64,000 nucleotides of DNA from Streptomyces sp. NBC_00353 (GTDB lineage: Bacteria; Actinomycetota; Actinomycetes; Streptomycetales; Streptomycetaceae): NCBI RefSeq assembly GCF_036108815.1, contig NZ_CP107985.1, forward strand, positions 8,243,501-8,307,500, in the 5' to 3' direction. This document shows positions 1 through 8,137 of the stretch, in pieces. Position 1 is the stretch's first letter, and the number at the start of each line of letters is the position of its first letter. A program made the position numbers and the translations under genes. The notes under the pieces were generated by a model, which did not search any database, had not been told where the DNA came from, and saw only the letters and a list, made by a program, of their open reading frames with translations.

Positions 1-814
1 GGACGTCGTCCAGGATCTGCCCCGGATACCAGTTGTTGCGTACCTCGTGGTCGTCCCACTGGATGATCGACGGCACCTGTGCGTTGAACTTCCTCAGGTT
101 GTCGTCAAGGAGGTTGTAGCGGAAGTTTCCGCGGTACTCGGCGAGCGTCTCGGCGACCTTCGCCTTCTCCTCGGTGGTGACGTTGCGCCAGACCCGGCCG
201 TCGGGCAGCGTCACGCTCGGCTCGATCACCCCGTCCGCGTAGATGTTGTCACCGCTGCAGAGAAAGAAATCCGGGTCGAGACGGCGCATCTCGTCGTACA
301 CCCGGTAGCCGCCGATGTCCGGGTTGATGCCCCAGCCCTGTCCCGCGATGTCGCCGGACCACAGGAAGCGGACCCCGTCGCGGCGCCGGGCGGGCGCGGT
401 ACGGAACGTCCCGTACACCGGCTCACCGGTCCGGCGCGGATCGTCCGGGTCCGCGAGCGTCACCCGGTAGTGCACCTGCTCGCCGGCGGGCAGCCCGTAC
501 AGCGGCGTCGTGCCGGTGAAGTCGGTACCGGAGCCGACCAGAGGCCCGTGCCAGGTGCGCGCCCGCCGGAACGACTCCGTTGCCGACGTCTCCACGATCA
601 TCCGCGCCGGACGGTCCGAACGCACCCAGACCAGGGCGGACGATGCGGTGACATCACCCACCTGAACGCCCCAGGCCGCGCGCGGTCGGCCGGACAGAGC
701 GAAGGCGGGGGCTGCCGCCGCTGCCACCGGGAGCGTGAGCGCGGCCGAAGCGGCCAGTGAACCGCGCAGCACAGTGCGGCGGTCGGGCGAAGGGATGCGC
801 GGACGGTACGACAT
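1..814 (-). CDS. phoD: Alkaline phosphatase D (PhoD) family, Tat-exported, 3' end outside window
   Basis: The gene runs off the left edge, so only about 271 N-terminal residues are present. It starts at an ATG at 814. The N-terminus carries a twin-arginine motif (RRTVLRG, residues 12-18) followed by an Ala-rich hydrophobic stretch, so Tat export is expected. A PhoD N-terminal Ig-like domain follows (VTASSALVWVR), then the metallophosphatase core with FLWSGDIAGQGWG, FFLCSGDNIYADG and IIQWDDHEVRNNW, which supply metal-binding Asp, Asn and His residues of the family. PhoD enzymes are extracellular, Ca/Fe-dependent phosphodiesterases/monoesterases for phosphate scavenging. Regulation by PhoP would be expected, but I did not identify a PHO box. 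Confidence 0.93.
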   Translation of the reverse strand, partial: MSYRPRIPSPDRRTVLRGSLAASAALTLPVAAAAAPAFALSGRPRAAWGVQVGDVTASSALVWVRSDRPARMIVETSATESFRRARTWHGPLVGSGTDFTGTTPLYGLPAGEQVHYRVTLADPDDPRRTGEPVYGTFRTAPARRRDGVRFLWSGDIAGQGWGINPDIGGYRVYDEMRRLDPDFFLCSGDNIYADGVIEPSVTLPDGRVWRNVTTEEKAKVAETLAEYRGNFRYNLLDDNLRKFNAQVPSIIQWDDHEVRNNWYPGQILDDV

Positions 815-1018
815 GGAGGTGCCTCCGGGGGCAGCGGGACAGAGGTACGGGTGGCCGGTCGACGGGCCCCACCTTTGTGCCCGTCGGCGGCGAGCACACC
901 AACCTCAGATGAACAGCGGGCCGCGCCAGGCGTCGATGTCCCGTCCGTGCGCCTCCCGTTGGGCGTTCCGCGGCCCGCCGTGCCGCTCGGTGAAGCCGGT
1001 CCGGAGGCCTCTGCCTGG

Positions 1019-1849
1019 TCAGCGACTGGTGTCGAGGATGACGCGTGCCACGAGCGCCGGATCGTCGTTCATCGGTACGTGCCCGCAGCCGGGCAGCCGC
1101 ACCAGCCGGGCACCGGGGATGGTGTGCTTGGCTCTGATCCCCTGCCGGCGCAGCAGCAGACGGTCGCGACTGCCCCAGGCGACAGTCACCGGCAGCCCCG
1201 GCACATCGTCGGTGAACGCGACACTCCGTCCGACGGCGAGCGTCTCGTGGAATCCGGACGCCTCGCGCAGGGCGACGGTCTCCGAGACGACCGCCTCGGG
1301 TGAACGGCGGCCGGGGCGCGCGTAGATGGTGCTCGTCAGCGCGGCACGCCCGGCCGCGCTCCGCGAGAGCCCTTCGATCAAGGGCATCGGCAAGGCCAGT
1401 GCGCCCTGCCGCATGGCCCGCAGCGTTGCGAACGCGTAGCGCCGCTCGCTCTGCGTCCAGAATCCGGCGGGCGACAGCGCCGTCACCGATCTGACGAGCT
1501 TCTCGCGGCCCAGCTCCAGTGCCAGCAGTCCACCGAGCGAGTTCCCTGCGACATGCGGCCGGTCCACGCCGAGCGCCTCACAGAACGCGCCGAGCACCGG
1601 CACCACGCTCCCCAGGTCGTACGGAACACCGTCCGGGAGCGCCGGGGAGACGCCGAAGCCGGGCAGATCCACGGCTATGACATCTCGCTCCGGTGCCAGC
1701 ACGGGCAGCACCGGATCCCAGGCCTGATGGTGGTGTCCGATGCCGTGGAGCAGCAACAGCGGCTCTCCGGAACCGGTCCGTTCGTACGCCACGGACACGG
1801 TCCGCGGACCTCGGGGTGAGTCGACGCTGAACGAGACCGTGCTGGCCAT
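1019..1849 (-). CDS. Alpha/beta-fold hydrolase
   Basis: A 276-residue protein with the standard alpha/beta-hydrolase layout: oxyanion-hole motif LLLHGIGHHHQAW near residues 32-44, nucleophile elbow GNSLGG with Ser104, a late acidic segment (VAWGSRDRL), and a catalytic His in LPGCGHVPMNDDP close to the C-terminus. There is no signal peptide, so it is cytoplasmic. The substrate cannot be read from sequence; the family includes esterases, haloperoxidase-like and lactone hydrolases. It diverges from the ECF41 sigma gene across about 150-190 bp, which makes it a possible target of that sigma factor, although nothing in the intergenic DNA proves this. Confidence 0.85.
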   Translation of the reverse strand: MASTVSFSVDSPRGPRTVSVAYERTGSGEPLLLLHGIGHHHQAWDPVLPVLAPERDVIAVDLPGFGVSPALPDGVPYDLGSVVPVLGAFCEALGVDRPHVAGNSLGGLLALELGREKLVRSVTALSPAGFWTQSERRYAFATLRAMRQGALALPMPLIEGLSRSAAGRAALTSTIYARPGRRSPEAVVSETVALREASGFHETLAVGRSVAFTDDVPGLPVTVAWGSRDRLLLRRQGIRAKHTIPGARLVRLPGCGHVPMNDDPALVARVILDTSR

Positions 1850-2039
1850 GCGGCTGCTCCCAGGGTTGGGCCGGGCGTGAGTGCTGGAGTGTCGAGTTCC
1901 GTGTAGTGCCGTGCAAGAGACGGTGCCTGAACAGATTTAGACGTCCCGTCAACAACAATTACCGTCCAGTAGCCTCCAGTTCAAGGGGGCCGGGTAATTC
2001 GTGCTGGACACGGCGCGGCGCGTCGGCTGGGATGGAGCG

Positions 2040-2924
2040 GTGACCACCGACACCGTGACCGACGTATTCGAAGAACACCGCCCCGTCCTCACCGGGGTCG
2101 CCTACCGCATGCTCGGCCGGATCGCCGATGCCGAGGACGTGGTGCAGGAGGCGTGGCTGCGCTGGTCGTCCGCGTCGCGCGAGGACGTACGGGAGCCGCG
2201 CGCGTTCCTCGTACGGATCACCACCCGCCTCGCTGTCGACCGGCTGCGGCAGTTGCAGTCGCGGCGCGAGGCGTACGTCGGACCCTGGCTGCCCGAACCG
2301 CTCGTCACCGACTTCGGTCCCGCTGTTCCCGACACCGCCGAGCAGGCTGTTCTCGCCGACTCCGTATCGGTCGCCGTGCTCGTCGTCCTCGAATCGCTCT
2401 CCCCGCTGGAGCGCGCCGTCTTCGTCCTGCGCGAGGCCTTCGGCTTCCCGTACGGGGAGATCGCCACGACCCTCGACCGGACGGAGGCTGCGGTACGTCA
2501 GCTCGCCGGGCGTGCCCGGCGGCATGTGGAGGAGCGCAAGCCGCGTTACGACGTCGACCCGGCCCAGCGCCGTGACCTCACGGAACGGTTTCTCGCCGCG
2601 GCGGCGGGCGGCGACATCGAGGAGCTGTTGGTGCTGCTCGCCCCCGATGTGCGGCTGGTCGGCGACAGTGGCGGAAAGTCGAAGGCGCCGCTGCGGATCA
2701 TCGAGAGCCAGGACAAGGTCGGCCGCTTCCTCATGGCCGTCGCCCACGATCAGGCTCCGGACATGGAGATCCGATTCCTGGAGCTGAACGGCGGTCCGGC
2801 CCTGCTGGTGCTTTTCGGTGGAAAGCTCGATACCGTCCTCCAGGTCGACATCAGGGACGGCGTCATCCAGTGCGTATATATCGTTCGCAATCCTGACAAA
2901 CTCATCGGCCTGGCTGCCGAATAG
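2040..2924 (+). CDS. ECF41-family RNA polymerase sigma factor (SigJ-like)
   Basis: A group IV sigma factor with regions 2 (VAYRMLGRIADAEDVVQEAW) and 4 (LSPLERAVFVLREAFGF, then an HTH around TEAAVRQLAGRARRHV), fused to a C-terminal SnoaL/NTF2-like domain. Two family hallmarks are visible: GDSGGK (residues about 208-213, corresponding to the conserved DGGGK) and NPDKL (about 284-288). In ECF41 proteins this extension modulates activity in place of a classical anti-sigma factor. I chose GTG at 2040 (294 aa) because the family usually begins close to TDVFEEHRP. An upstream GTG at 2001 (307 aa) has a better-spaced AAGGGGG and remains possible. Partners are usually COE-type oxidoreductases; here the nearest gene is a hydrolase. 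Confidence 0.88.
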   Translation: MTTDTVTDVFEEHRPVLTGVAYRMLGRIADAEDVVQEAWLRWSSASREDVREPRAFLVRITTRLAVDRLRQLQSRREAYVGPWLPEPLVTDFGPAVPDTAEQAVLADSVSVAVLVVLESLSPLERAVFVLREAFGFPYGEIATTLDRTEAAVRQLAGRARRHVEERKPRYDVDPAQRRDLTERFLAAAAGGDIEELLVLLAPDVRLVGDSGGKSKAPLRIIESQDKVGRFLMAVAHDQAPDMEIRFLELNGGPALLVLFGGKLDTVLQVDIRDGVIQCVYIVRNPDKLIGLAAE

Positions 2925-2965
2925 CCCGCCCGATCCGACGCCCGCCCCGACACCTGCCTCGACCG

Positions 2966-2997
2966 AAGCCCCACGGACCCGCCGGCCGTGGGGCTTT
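2966..2997 (+). terminator. Intrinsic terminator after the ECF41 gene
   Basis: The 11-bp arms AAGCCCCACGG and CCGTGGGGCTT are perfectly complementary, separated by 9 nt, and followed by a short T-rich run. The hairpin sits 41 nt past the sigma-factor stop. Confidence 0.8.
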
Positions 2998-3081
2998 GTG
3001 CTGCGCGGGCCTCACGGGACCGCGAACGTCCTGTGAACGCTCTGCGGCAGAGGCCCGTTTCGCTGCGTGACGGAATAAGGA

Positions 3082-3130
3082 TTGGTCTTGACCAAGGGGG
3101 TGTGCCGTCCTATGGTCTCAACGTTAAGAC
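3082..3130 (+). promoter_or_regulatory. Promoter with two palindromic operators upstream of the GntR gene
   Basis: A well-formed housekeeping promoter is visible: TTGACC at 3088-3093, a 17-bp spacer, and TATGGT at 3111-3116, predicting a start near 3123. Palindrome 1, TTGGTCTTGACCAA (3082-3095), covers the -35 box. Its core differs by one base from the DasR-responsive dre consensus TGGTCTAGACCA. Palindrome 2, GTCTCAACGTTAAGAC (3115-3130), spans the expected start site and has one mismatched pair. Placement over the -35 box and the start site suggests repression, either by the encoded GntR protein or by DasR. Confidence 0.65.
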
Positions 3131-3188
3131 AGGAACCTTTAATAAATAACGTCGCGGAAAAAGACGCTGGGTGATTGCGGAGGACAGG

Positions 3189-3956
3189 GTGGGGACCACG
3201 CAGCTGGAATCGGTACAGGAGCCGAAGTACTGGCACCTCAAGACCGTGCTCAGTGAGGCACTCGACTCGGACTTTGCGGTGGGAGAGATCCTGCCCAACG
3301 AGCGTGAGCTCGCTGCCCGGTTCGGCGTCGCACGGGCCACGCTCCGGCAGGCTCTGGAGCAGCTCGAACTCGAAGGCAGGCTGCAGCGCCGCCGTGGCGT
3401 CGGGACCACGGTCGCACCGCCGCGCCTGGGCGTAGCCGTCTCGACCGCGCAGCACGACTGGGCGGACGGCGGTGCCGGCGAGGCCTGGCAGGCCGTCGAC
3501 TGCACGACCGCCGTCGCACCCGCCCCGGTGCTCGCCATGCTCGACGTGGAGAGCGACGAGTCCGTGCACATCGTCCGCCGGATCCGGGTCACCCAGGGAC
3601 AGCCCGTCGCGGCGGAGCTCCTGTACGTGCCGTCGTCGTCCGTGCCCGAACTGTCGGCGATCGAGAGCCCGTCCGGTCCCACCCGCGCCCGCAGCGTCGT
3701 GCGTGAACTGCACCGTCTCGGCCTTGACGGCCAGGACCGTTCGGTGGAGCTCGGTTCGGCCCGTGCGGACGACGCCAAGGAGCTCGACCGCCTCCCCGGC
3801 GCACCCGTCCTCGTCGTCACCACCCGCTACCTCGCCGCAGGAGGCACGGCCGCTGTCTCCGTCGCCACCTACCGGGCCGACACCTGCCGGCTCACCTTCG
3901 GCGCCTCGGGTGACCTGGAAATCAGTCACCCCGGCCAGGAGCGCAAGGCTTCCTGA
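3189..3956 (+). CDS. GntR-family (HutC subfamily) transcriptional regulator
   Basis: A 255-residue regulator. The N-terminal winged helix-turn-helix includes ILPNERELAARFGVARATLRQALEQ cut across two helices, plus the wing GRLQRRRGVGT. The C-terminal part resembles a UTRA effector domain (VRRIRVTQGQPVAAELLYVP), which binds small ligands such as sugar phosphates in HutC-type regulators. I chose GTG at 3189 because GGAGGA lies just upstream at 3179-3184; GTG at 3171 (261 aa) is the alternative. The promoter carries two palindromes, consistent with autoregulation. The ROK-type regulator faces it downstream. Although it resembles DasR in architecture and has a dre-like site, the sequence diverges enough that I do not call it DasR. 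Confidence 0.85.
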   Translation: MGTTQLESVQEPKYWHLKTVLSEALDSDFAVGEILPNERELAARFGVARATLRQALEQLELEGRLQRRRGVGTTVAPPRLGVAVSTAQHDWADGGAGEAWQAVDCTTAVAPAPVLAMLDVESDESVHIVRRIRVTQGQPVAAELLYVPSSSVPELSAIESPSGPTRARSVVRELHRLGLDGQDRSVELGSARADDAKELDRLPGAPVLVVTTRYLAAGGTAAVSVATYRADTCRLTFGASGDLEISHPGQERKAS

Positions 3957-4004
3957 GACCGGCCGGCCCCACCGGCTTGTACATGAACGCGCGGCCCGTC
4001 GCAC

Positions 4005-5162
4005 TCAGCGGCGGGCCGTCACCGTGCCCTCCACCGCGAACAGCTGCTCCTCGACATGGTCGAGTGCCAGCCGCAGCGCGCCGGTGGCCACGGCCGCCTC
4101 GCCGAGCAGCGACAGCGCGACCCGCGGCGGCCGGAGACAGTAGCGGGCCAGCTCGCCGCGGAGCGGATCAAGGACGCCGTCCAGTCCCGCGGCCCACCCG
4201 CCGACGACCACCAGCTCCGGGTCGAGCGCCAGCACCAGCGCCGCCACATCGTGCACCAGGCGCTGGATGAACCGCTCGACCGCCGCCATCGCCCGCACGT
4301 CACCGTGGCGAGCCTGTGCGAACACCGCGGCGACAGCCTGCTCGTCCAACGGGTCCAGCGGCGTGTCCGTCGTCGACAGCAGCTTCTCCGGAGTGACTTC
4401 GCGGCCCAGCAGATGGAGCGCGCCGATCTCGCCCGCTGCCCCACCGAAACCACGGTGCAGCCGACCGCCGATCAGTGAACCGGCTCCCGGACTCAGCCCC
4501 GCAAGGACGAACACGATGTCGTCGGACTCGGTGGCCGCGCCCTTCCAGTGCTCCGCCACGGCTGCTGCATTGGCGTCGTTCTCCACCAGGACCGGACATC
4601 GGAAGGAGCGCCGCAGCCGCTCACCGAGCGCGAGACCGGTCCAGTCCGGCAGCGCGGTGCCCAGCCGTACCGTCCCGTCGGCCTCCACGATGCCCGGGCT
4701 GCCCACCCCGACCGCACGCAGACTGCTCCGGGCCACCCCGGTACGCCGCAGGAGATCGGCGACCACGGCCCTGACCCGGTCGAGCCGGTCATCCGCGCAG
4801 GCGGTCTCCGACACCTCGCGCGAACCGGCACCGATGATCCGGCCGTCCAGCCCGGACAGCAGCGCGGAGACGCGGTGCGGACCGATCTCGATGCCGAGCA
4901 GATGCCCTGCCTCCGCGCGGAACCGGAACCGGCGGGCCGGCCTGCCCTGACGCCTGGCTTCACCCTCGTCGGGCGTCGCCTCGACGACCAGCCCGGCCTC
5001 GAAAAGCCCCTCGACGACCCCTTCCACCGTGGGCCGGGACAGACCTGTGATCCGGGTCAGGTCCGTGAGCGTGGGGGAGTGGGCACCCCTGAGAGCATGA
5101 AGCACCACCGCGGAATTGATCCGTCGCAGCAGCGACGGGTCCCCACCGGTCAGCCGGCCCAC
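4005..5162 (-). CDS. ROK-family transcriptional regulator lacking the zinc cysteines
   Basis: A 385-residue protein with an N-terminal winged HTH (LTDLTRITGLSRPTVEGVVEG) and a C-terminal ROK/actin-like ATPase fold (LLGIEIGPHRVSALLSG, VGVGSPGIVEADG, LVENDANAAAVAEHW, GAAGEIGALHLLG). The usual zinc motif after GEIGH (CxCGxxGCxE) is absent: the His is replaced (GEIGALHLLG) and no cysteines follow, so this is a diverged regulator and not a sugar kinase. The start is GTG with GGAAGGAA upstream. It converges with the GntR gene. ROK repressors usually respond to sugars or sugar phosphates; no transport operon is adjacent to suggest the ligand. Confidence 0.85.
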   Translation of the reverse strand: MGRLTGGDPSLLRRINSAVVLHALRGAHSPTLTDLTRITGLSRPTVEGVVEGLFEAGLVVEATPDEGEARRQGRPARRFRFRAEAGHLLGIEIGPHRVSALLSGLDGRIIGAGSREVSETACADDRLDRVRAVVADLLRRTGVARSSLRAVGVGSPGIVEADGTVRLGTALPDWTGLALGERLRRSFRCPVLVENDANAAAVAEHWKGAATESDDIVFVLAGLSPGAGSLIGGRLHRGFGGAAGEIGALHLLGREVTPEKLLSTTDTPLDPLDEQAVAAVFAQARHGDVRAMAAVERFIQRLVHDVAALVLALDPELVVVGGWAAGLDGVLDPLRGELARYCLRPPRVALSLLGEAAVATGALRLALDHVEEQLFAVEGTVTARR

Positions 5163-5261
5163 GGTGATTCCTTCCAGCTCGTGCGCATGTCAGGCGGATC
5201 GTACTCGCTGCCCGGAAGCAGGGCGACCGTGGGCCGCTACGGGTTCCGGGCGGGACCGGCG

Positions 5262-5912
5262 TCAGCTCGGAGCCACGAAGCCGGACTCGTACGCGGCGAT
5301 CACCGCCTGGGTCCGATCCCTGGCCCCCAACTTTGCCAGCACCGCGCTGACATGGGTCTTCACCGTCTCGACGCCGACCACGAGCTTGGCGGCGATCTCC
5401 GCATTCGAGAGTCCCCGGGCCATCAACCGGAGCACCGCAGCCTCGCGCTCGGTGAGCGAGGCCCGCTTCATGACCGCCTTCGCCTTGCTCGTCCCGTACT
5501 CGGCGGCGAGCTGCCGGACCGCGGCCGGGAACAGCAGAGACTCACCCTCGGCAACCAGGCGCACCGCATGCACGATCTCCGCGGGCCGGGCACGCTTGAG
5601 CAGAAAGCCGTCCGCCCCGGCGCGCAGCGCCTCGTACACGTACTCGTCGTTCTCGAATGTCGTCACCACCAGGATCTTCGGCGGCTCAGGCACCGTGCGC
5701 AGCACCACCCGGGTCGCCTCGATGCCGTCCATCAAGGGCATCCGCACATCCATCGCCACCACATCGGGGCGCAACTTGTGCACCAGCGGGATCACTGCGG
5801 CGCCGTCGCCCGCCTCGCCCACCACCTCGATATCGGGCTGAGCCTCAAGGACCGCGCGCAGCCCCGCGCGTACGAGGGGTTCGTCGTCGACCAGAAGAAC
5901 GGTAACCGGCAT
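5262..5912 (-). CDS. NarL/LuxR-type response regulator
   Basis: A 216-residue two-domain response regulator. The receiver domain has acidic residues near positions 9-11 (LLVDDEP), phospho-acceptor Asp55 in VAMDVRMP, Thr in VVTTFENDE, and Lys in GADGFLLKRA. The C-terminal LuxR HTH runs from LTEREAAVLRLMARGLSN through VETVKTHVSAVLAKLGARDR. It lies 4 bp downstream of its sensor kinase on the same strand, so the two are cotranscribed. The divergent ABC transporter is the probable target operon. Confidence 0.93.
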   Translation of the reverse strand: MPVTVLLVDDEPLVRAGLRAVLEAQPDIEVVGEAGDGAAVIPLVHKLRPDVVAMDVRMPLMDGIEATRVVLRTVPEPPKILVVTTFENDEYVYEALRAGADGFLLKRARPAEIVHAVRLVAEGESLLFPAAVRQLAAEYGTSKAKAVMKRASLTEREAAVLRLMARGLSNAEIAAKLVVGVETVKTHVSAVLAKLGARDRTQAVIAAYESGFVAPS

Positions 5913-5916
5913 CCGG

Positions 5917-7089
5917 TCAGCCTAGGCGGTCCAGCGGGAGGCTTGCGTGCACCCGCCACTCACCGTCGTACGGACCGGTCTTGGCCTTTCCGCCCAGGAG
6001 CGCGGCCCGTTCACGTATGCCCCGCAGCCCGCTTCCGCCCCTGGGCGGGCCTGCCGATTCGGTGAGTGGATTCGTCACTTCCAGCTCGAGCCGGCCGTCC
6101 GTCACCGTGATGCGTACTCGTACGGGGACGGTCCCGGAGTGGCGCAACACATTGGTGAGAGCTTCCTGCAGGATCCGATAGCCCTCTCGTGACACCGGCC
6201 CCGGCACCAGCTCCACCGGACCGGACATCTCGGCATCGACCTTCGCCCCCGAACCGCGCGCCGACTCCAGCAGCCTGTCCGCCTCGGCAAGCGTCGGCCG
6301 CTGACTCACCGGTGCGTCCGATTCGCGCAGCACCCGCAGCACCCGCTCCAGATCGTCCAGCGCATCCCGGCCCGTCTCCTCGATCGCGGCCAGCGCCCGT
6401 TCGGTGAATTCAGGGTCCTTCGCCGCCCGCGCCGCGCCCGCCTGGACGACCGCGACGGTCAAGGCATGCCCGATCGAGTCGTGGAGCTCGCGCGCGATGC
6501 GATTGCGCTCCAGCAGCTGCTCGGTGCGTTCCTCCAGTGCGGTCAGCCGCTCCACCGGCGACTGGCTGAGCAGCCACCGTGCAGCGGCAGTGACCAGCTT
6601 GCCGCACACCACAATGACGGCCAGCAGCACCAGCAGCGGCAACGGCACGAACAGGACGTACCACGAGTGCGGCTCCACCCAGCGGAGGAGCCAATCGCCG
6701 CTGGGGCCCTCATCGGTCACGGTGAGCCCGAGATCGACCGCCGTCGCGGGCAGCCACACCGTCGCGAACGTCGCCACACCGGAGAGCAACAACCGCACTT
6801 CCAACCAGGCCACGGTCCGCCAGCGATCCGCCCAAGTCACCGCGGACGCGGCAGAGATCGATGCGTCCGGACTGCCCCGCTCGTCAGGTGTGAGCAACAA
6901 CTGCGCCTGGACGCCCTCGGCGAGCCGCATGGCGGGCAGCAGTCCCACGGGTACGGCGAAGACCATCGGCGCCCAGGGTGTATCGGGGGAAATGAACAGC
7001 CACACGCTGACGATCGCGGTCGGAATGAGCAGATGCAGCCAGCGGGTGTAGGTGACGGAGTCGGTCAGCGGACGGAGGAAACGGCGCAT
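5917..7089 (-). CDS. Two-component sensor histidine kinase (HisKA_3 type)
   Basis: A 390-residue membrane kinase. Several hydrophobic segments occupy the first 190 residues (e.g. LLIPTAIVSVWLFIS and VLFVPLPLLVLLAVIVV). The dimerisation/phosphoacceptor motif is RIARELHDSIGHALTV, and the HATPase has an N-box ALTNVLRHSG and a glycine-rich GGSGLRGIRERA. This class pairs with NarL-type regulators, as here. No large extracellular sensor domain is present, so the signal is probably sensed in the membrane, as in many antibiotic-responsive actinobacterial systems. It diverges from the ABC transporter across about 107 bp. Confidence 0.92.
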   Translation of the reverse strand: MRRFLRPLTDSVTYTRWLHLLIPTAIVSVWLFISPDTPWAPMVFAVPVGLLPAMRLAEGVQAQLLLTPDERGSPDASISAASAVTWADRWRTVAWLEVRLLLSGVATFATVWLPATAVDLGLTVTDEGPSGDWLLRWVEPHSWYVLFVPLPLLVLLAVIVVCGKLVTAAARWLLSQSPVERLTALEERTEQLLERNRIARELHDSIGHALTVAVVQAGAARAAKDPEFTERALAAIEETGRDALDDLERVLRVLRESDAPVSQRPTLAEADRLLESARGSGAKVDAEMSGPVELVPGPVSREGYRILQEALTNVLRHSGTVPVRVRITVTDGRLELEVTNPLTESAGPPRGGSGLRGIRERAALLGGKAKTGPYDGEWRVHASLPLDRLG

Positions 7090-7196
7090 GCTGCCATCGT
7101 GTCAGTGACCCCGAGCGCGGCGGCTCCCCCGAGCGAGGGAGATGATCCCCTCCGGCGGGGGAGGTCAGAGGTGGGCGCAGTCGCCAGGCTGAGGAC

Positions 7197-8135
7197 ATGA
7201 CCAGCATCGACGTTCATGAGCTCACCAAGGAATACGGGGCCACCCGCGCGGTGGACCGCCTCACGTTCAGCGTGCTACCCGGCCGGGTCACCGGCTTCCT
7301 CGGCCCCAACGGCGCGGGTAAGTCCACCACCATGAGACTTGTCCTCGGCCTGGACCGGCCGACGGGCGGTACGGCCACCATCGGTGGCCGGGCCTACACC
7401 ACGCTCGACGATCCCCTGCGCCGGGTGGGCGCGCTGCTCGACGCGCAGGCCGCCCACGGCTCGCGGGCAGCGCGGAACCATCTGCTGGCTCTCGCCACCA
7501 GTAACCGCATAGCTCCCACCAGGGTCGAAGAGGTACTGGAGGAGGCGGGGCTCGGCCGGGTCGGCGGTCATCGGATCAAAACGTTCTCGCTCGGCATGCG
7601 ACAGCGTCTGGGTATCGCGGCCGCATTGCTCGGCGACCCGGAAGTCGTGATGCTGGACGAGCCGTCGAACGGCCTGGACCCGGAAGGCATCGTCTGGATC
7701 CGTGAATTGATGAAGCGGCTGGCCCGCGAGGGCCGCACGGTTCTGGTCTCCAGCCACCTGATGAACGAGACGTCGTCGTTCGCCGACCACCTCGTGGTCC
7801 TGGGCCGGGGCAGACTCCTTGTCGACCTGCCGATGCAGGAGTTCCTCGACTCCCGCAGCCGCCCGCGCGTGCGCGTACGCACGACCGAGTCCAGCCGACT
7901 CCGTGACGTGCTGACCCGCAAGGGGTACGCCTTGTCGCAGGGCAACGACGGGCGCTGGACCGTCGAAGGGGCCAAGGCGGTGGAGATCGGTCCCATAGCC
8001 GCCTTCGAAGGCATCCCCATTCTTGAACTCGCCGACGAACAGGCGACCTTGGAGCAGGCGTATCTCGACCTCACCGCCGACGCGACGGAATTCGCGTCCG
8101 CGGCCACCTCACCCACCACTCGTCAGGAGGCCTGA
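7197..8135 (+). CDS. ABC transporter ATP-binding protein
   Basis: A 312-residue ATPase with Walker A GPNGAGKST (residues 36-44), signature FSLGMRQRLG, Walker B VVMLDEPSNGLDP and switch His in VLVSSHLMNE. A C-terminal domain of about 90 residues follows, as in DrrA/CcmA-like drug exporters. The start ATG is preceded by GAGGAC. It is translationally linked to the permease gene 2 bp downstream. Together they form a half-size exporter resembling daunorubicin- or lantibiotic-resistance transporters, probably controlled by the divergent two-component system. Confidence 0.93.
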   Translation: MTSIDVHELTKEYGATRAVDRLTFSVLPGRVTGFLGPNGAGKSTTMRLVLGLDRPTGGTATIGGRAYTTLDDPLRRVGALLDAQAAHGSRAARNHLLALATSNRIAPTRVEEVLEEAGLGRVGGHRIKTFSLGMRQRLGIAAALLGDPEVVMLDEPSNGLDPEGIVWIRELMKRLAREGRTVLVSSHLMNETSSFADHLVVLGRGRLLVDLPMQEFLDSRSRPRVRVRTTESSRLRDVLTRKGYALSQGNDGRWTVEGAKAVEIGPIAAFEGIPILELADEQATLEQAYLDLTADATEFASAATSPTTRQEA

Positions 8136-8137
8136 CC

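Noticed and set aside
3189..3956. Calling the GntR regulator DasR
   Set aside because: The dre-like site and HutC architecture are suggestive, but the sequence differs widely from DasR as I remember it and no das or nag genes are adjacent.
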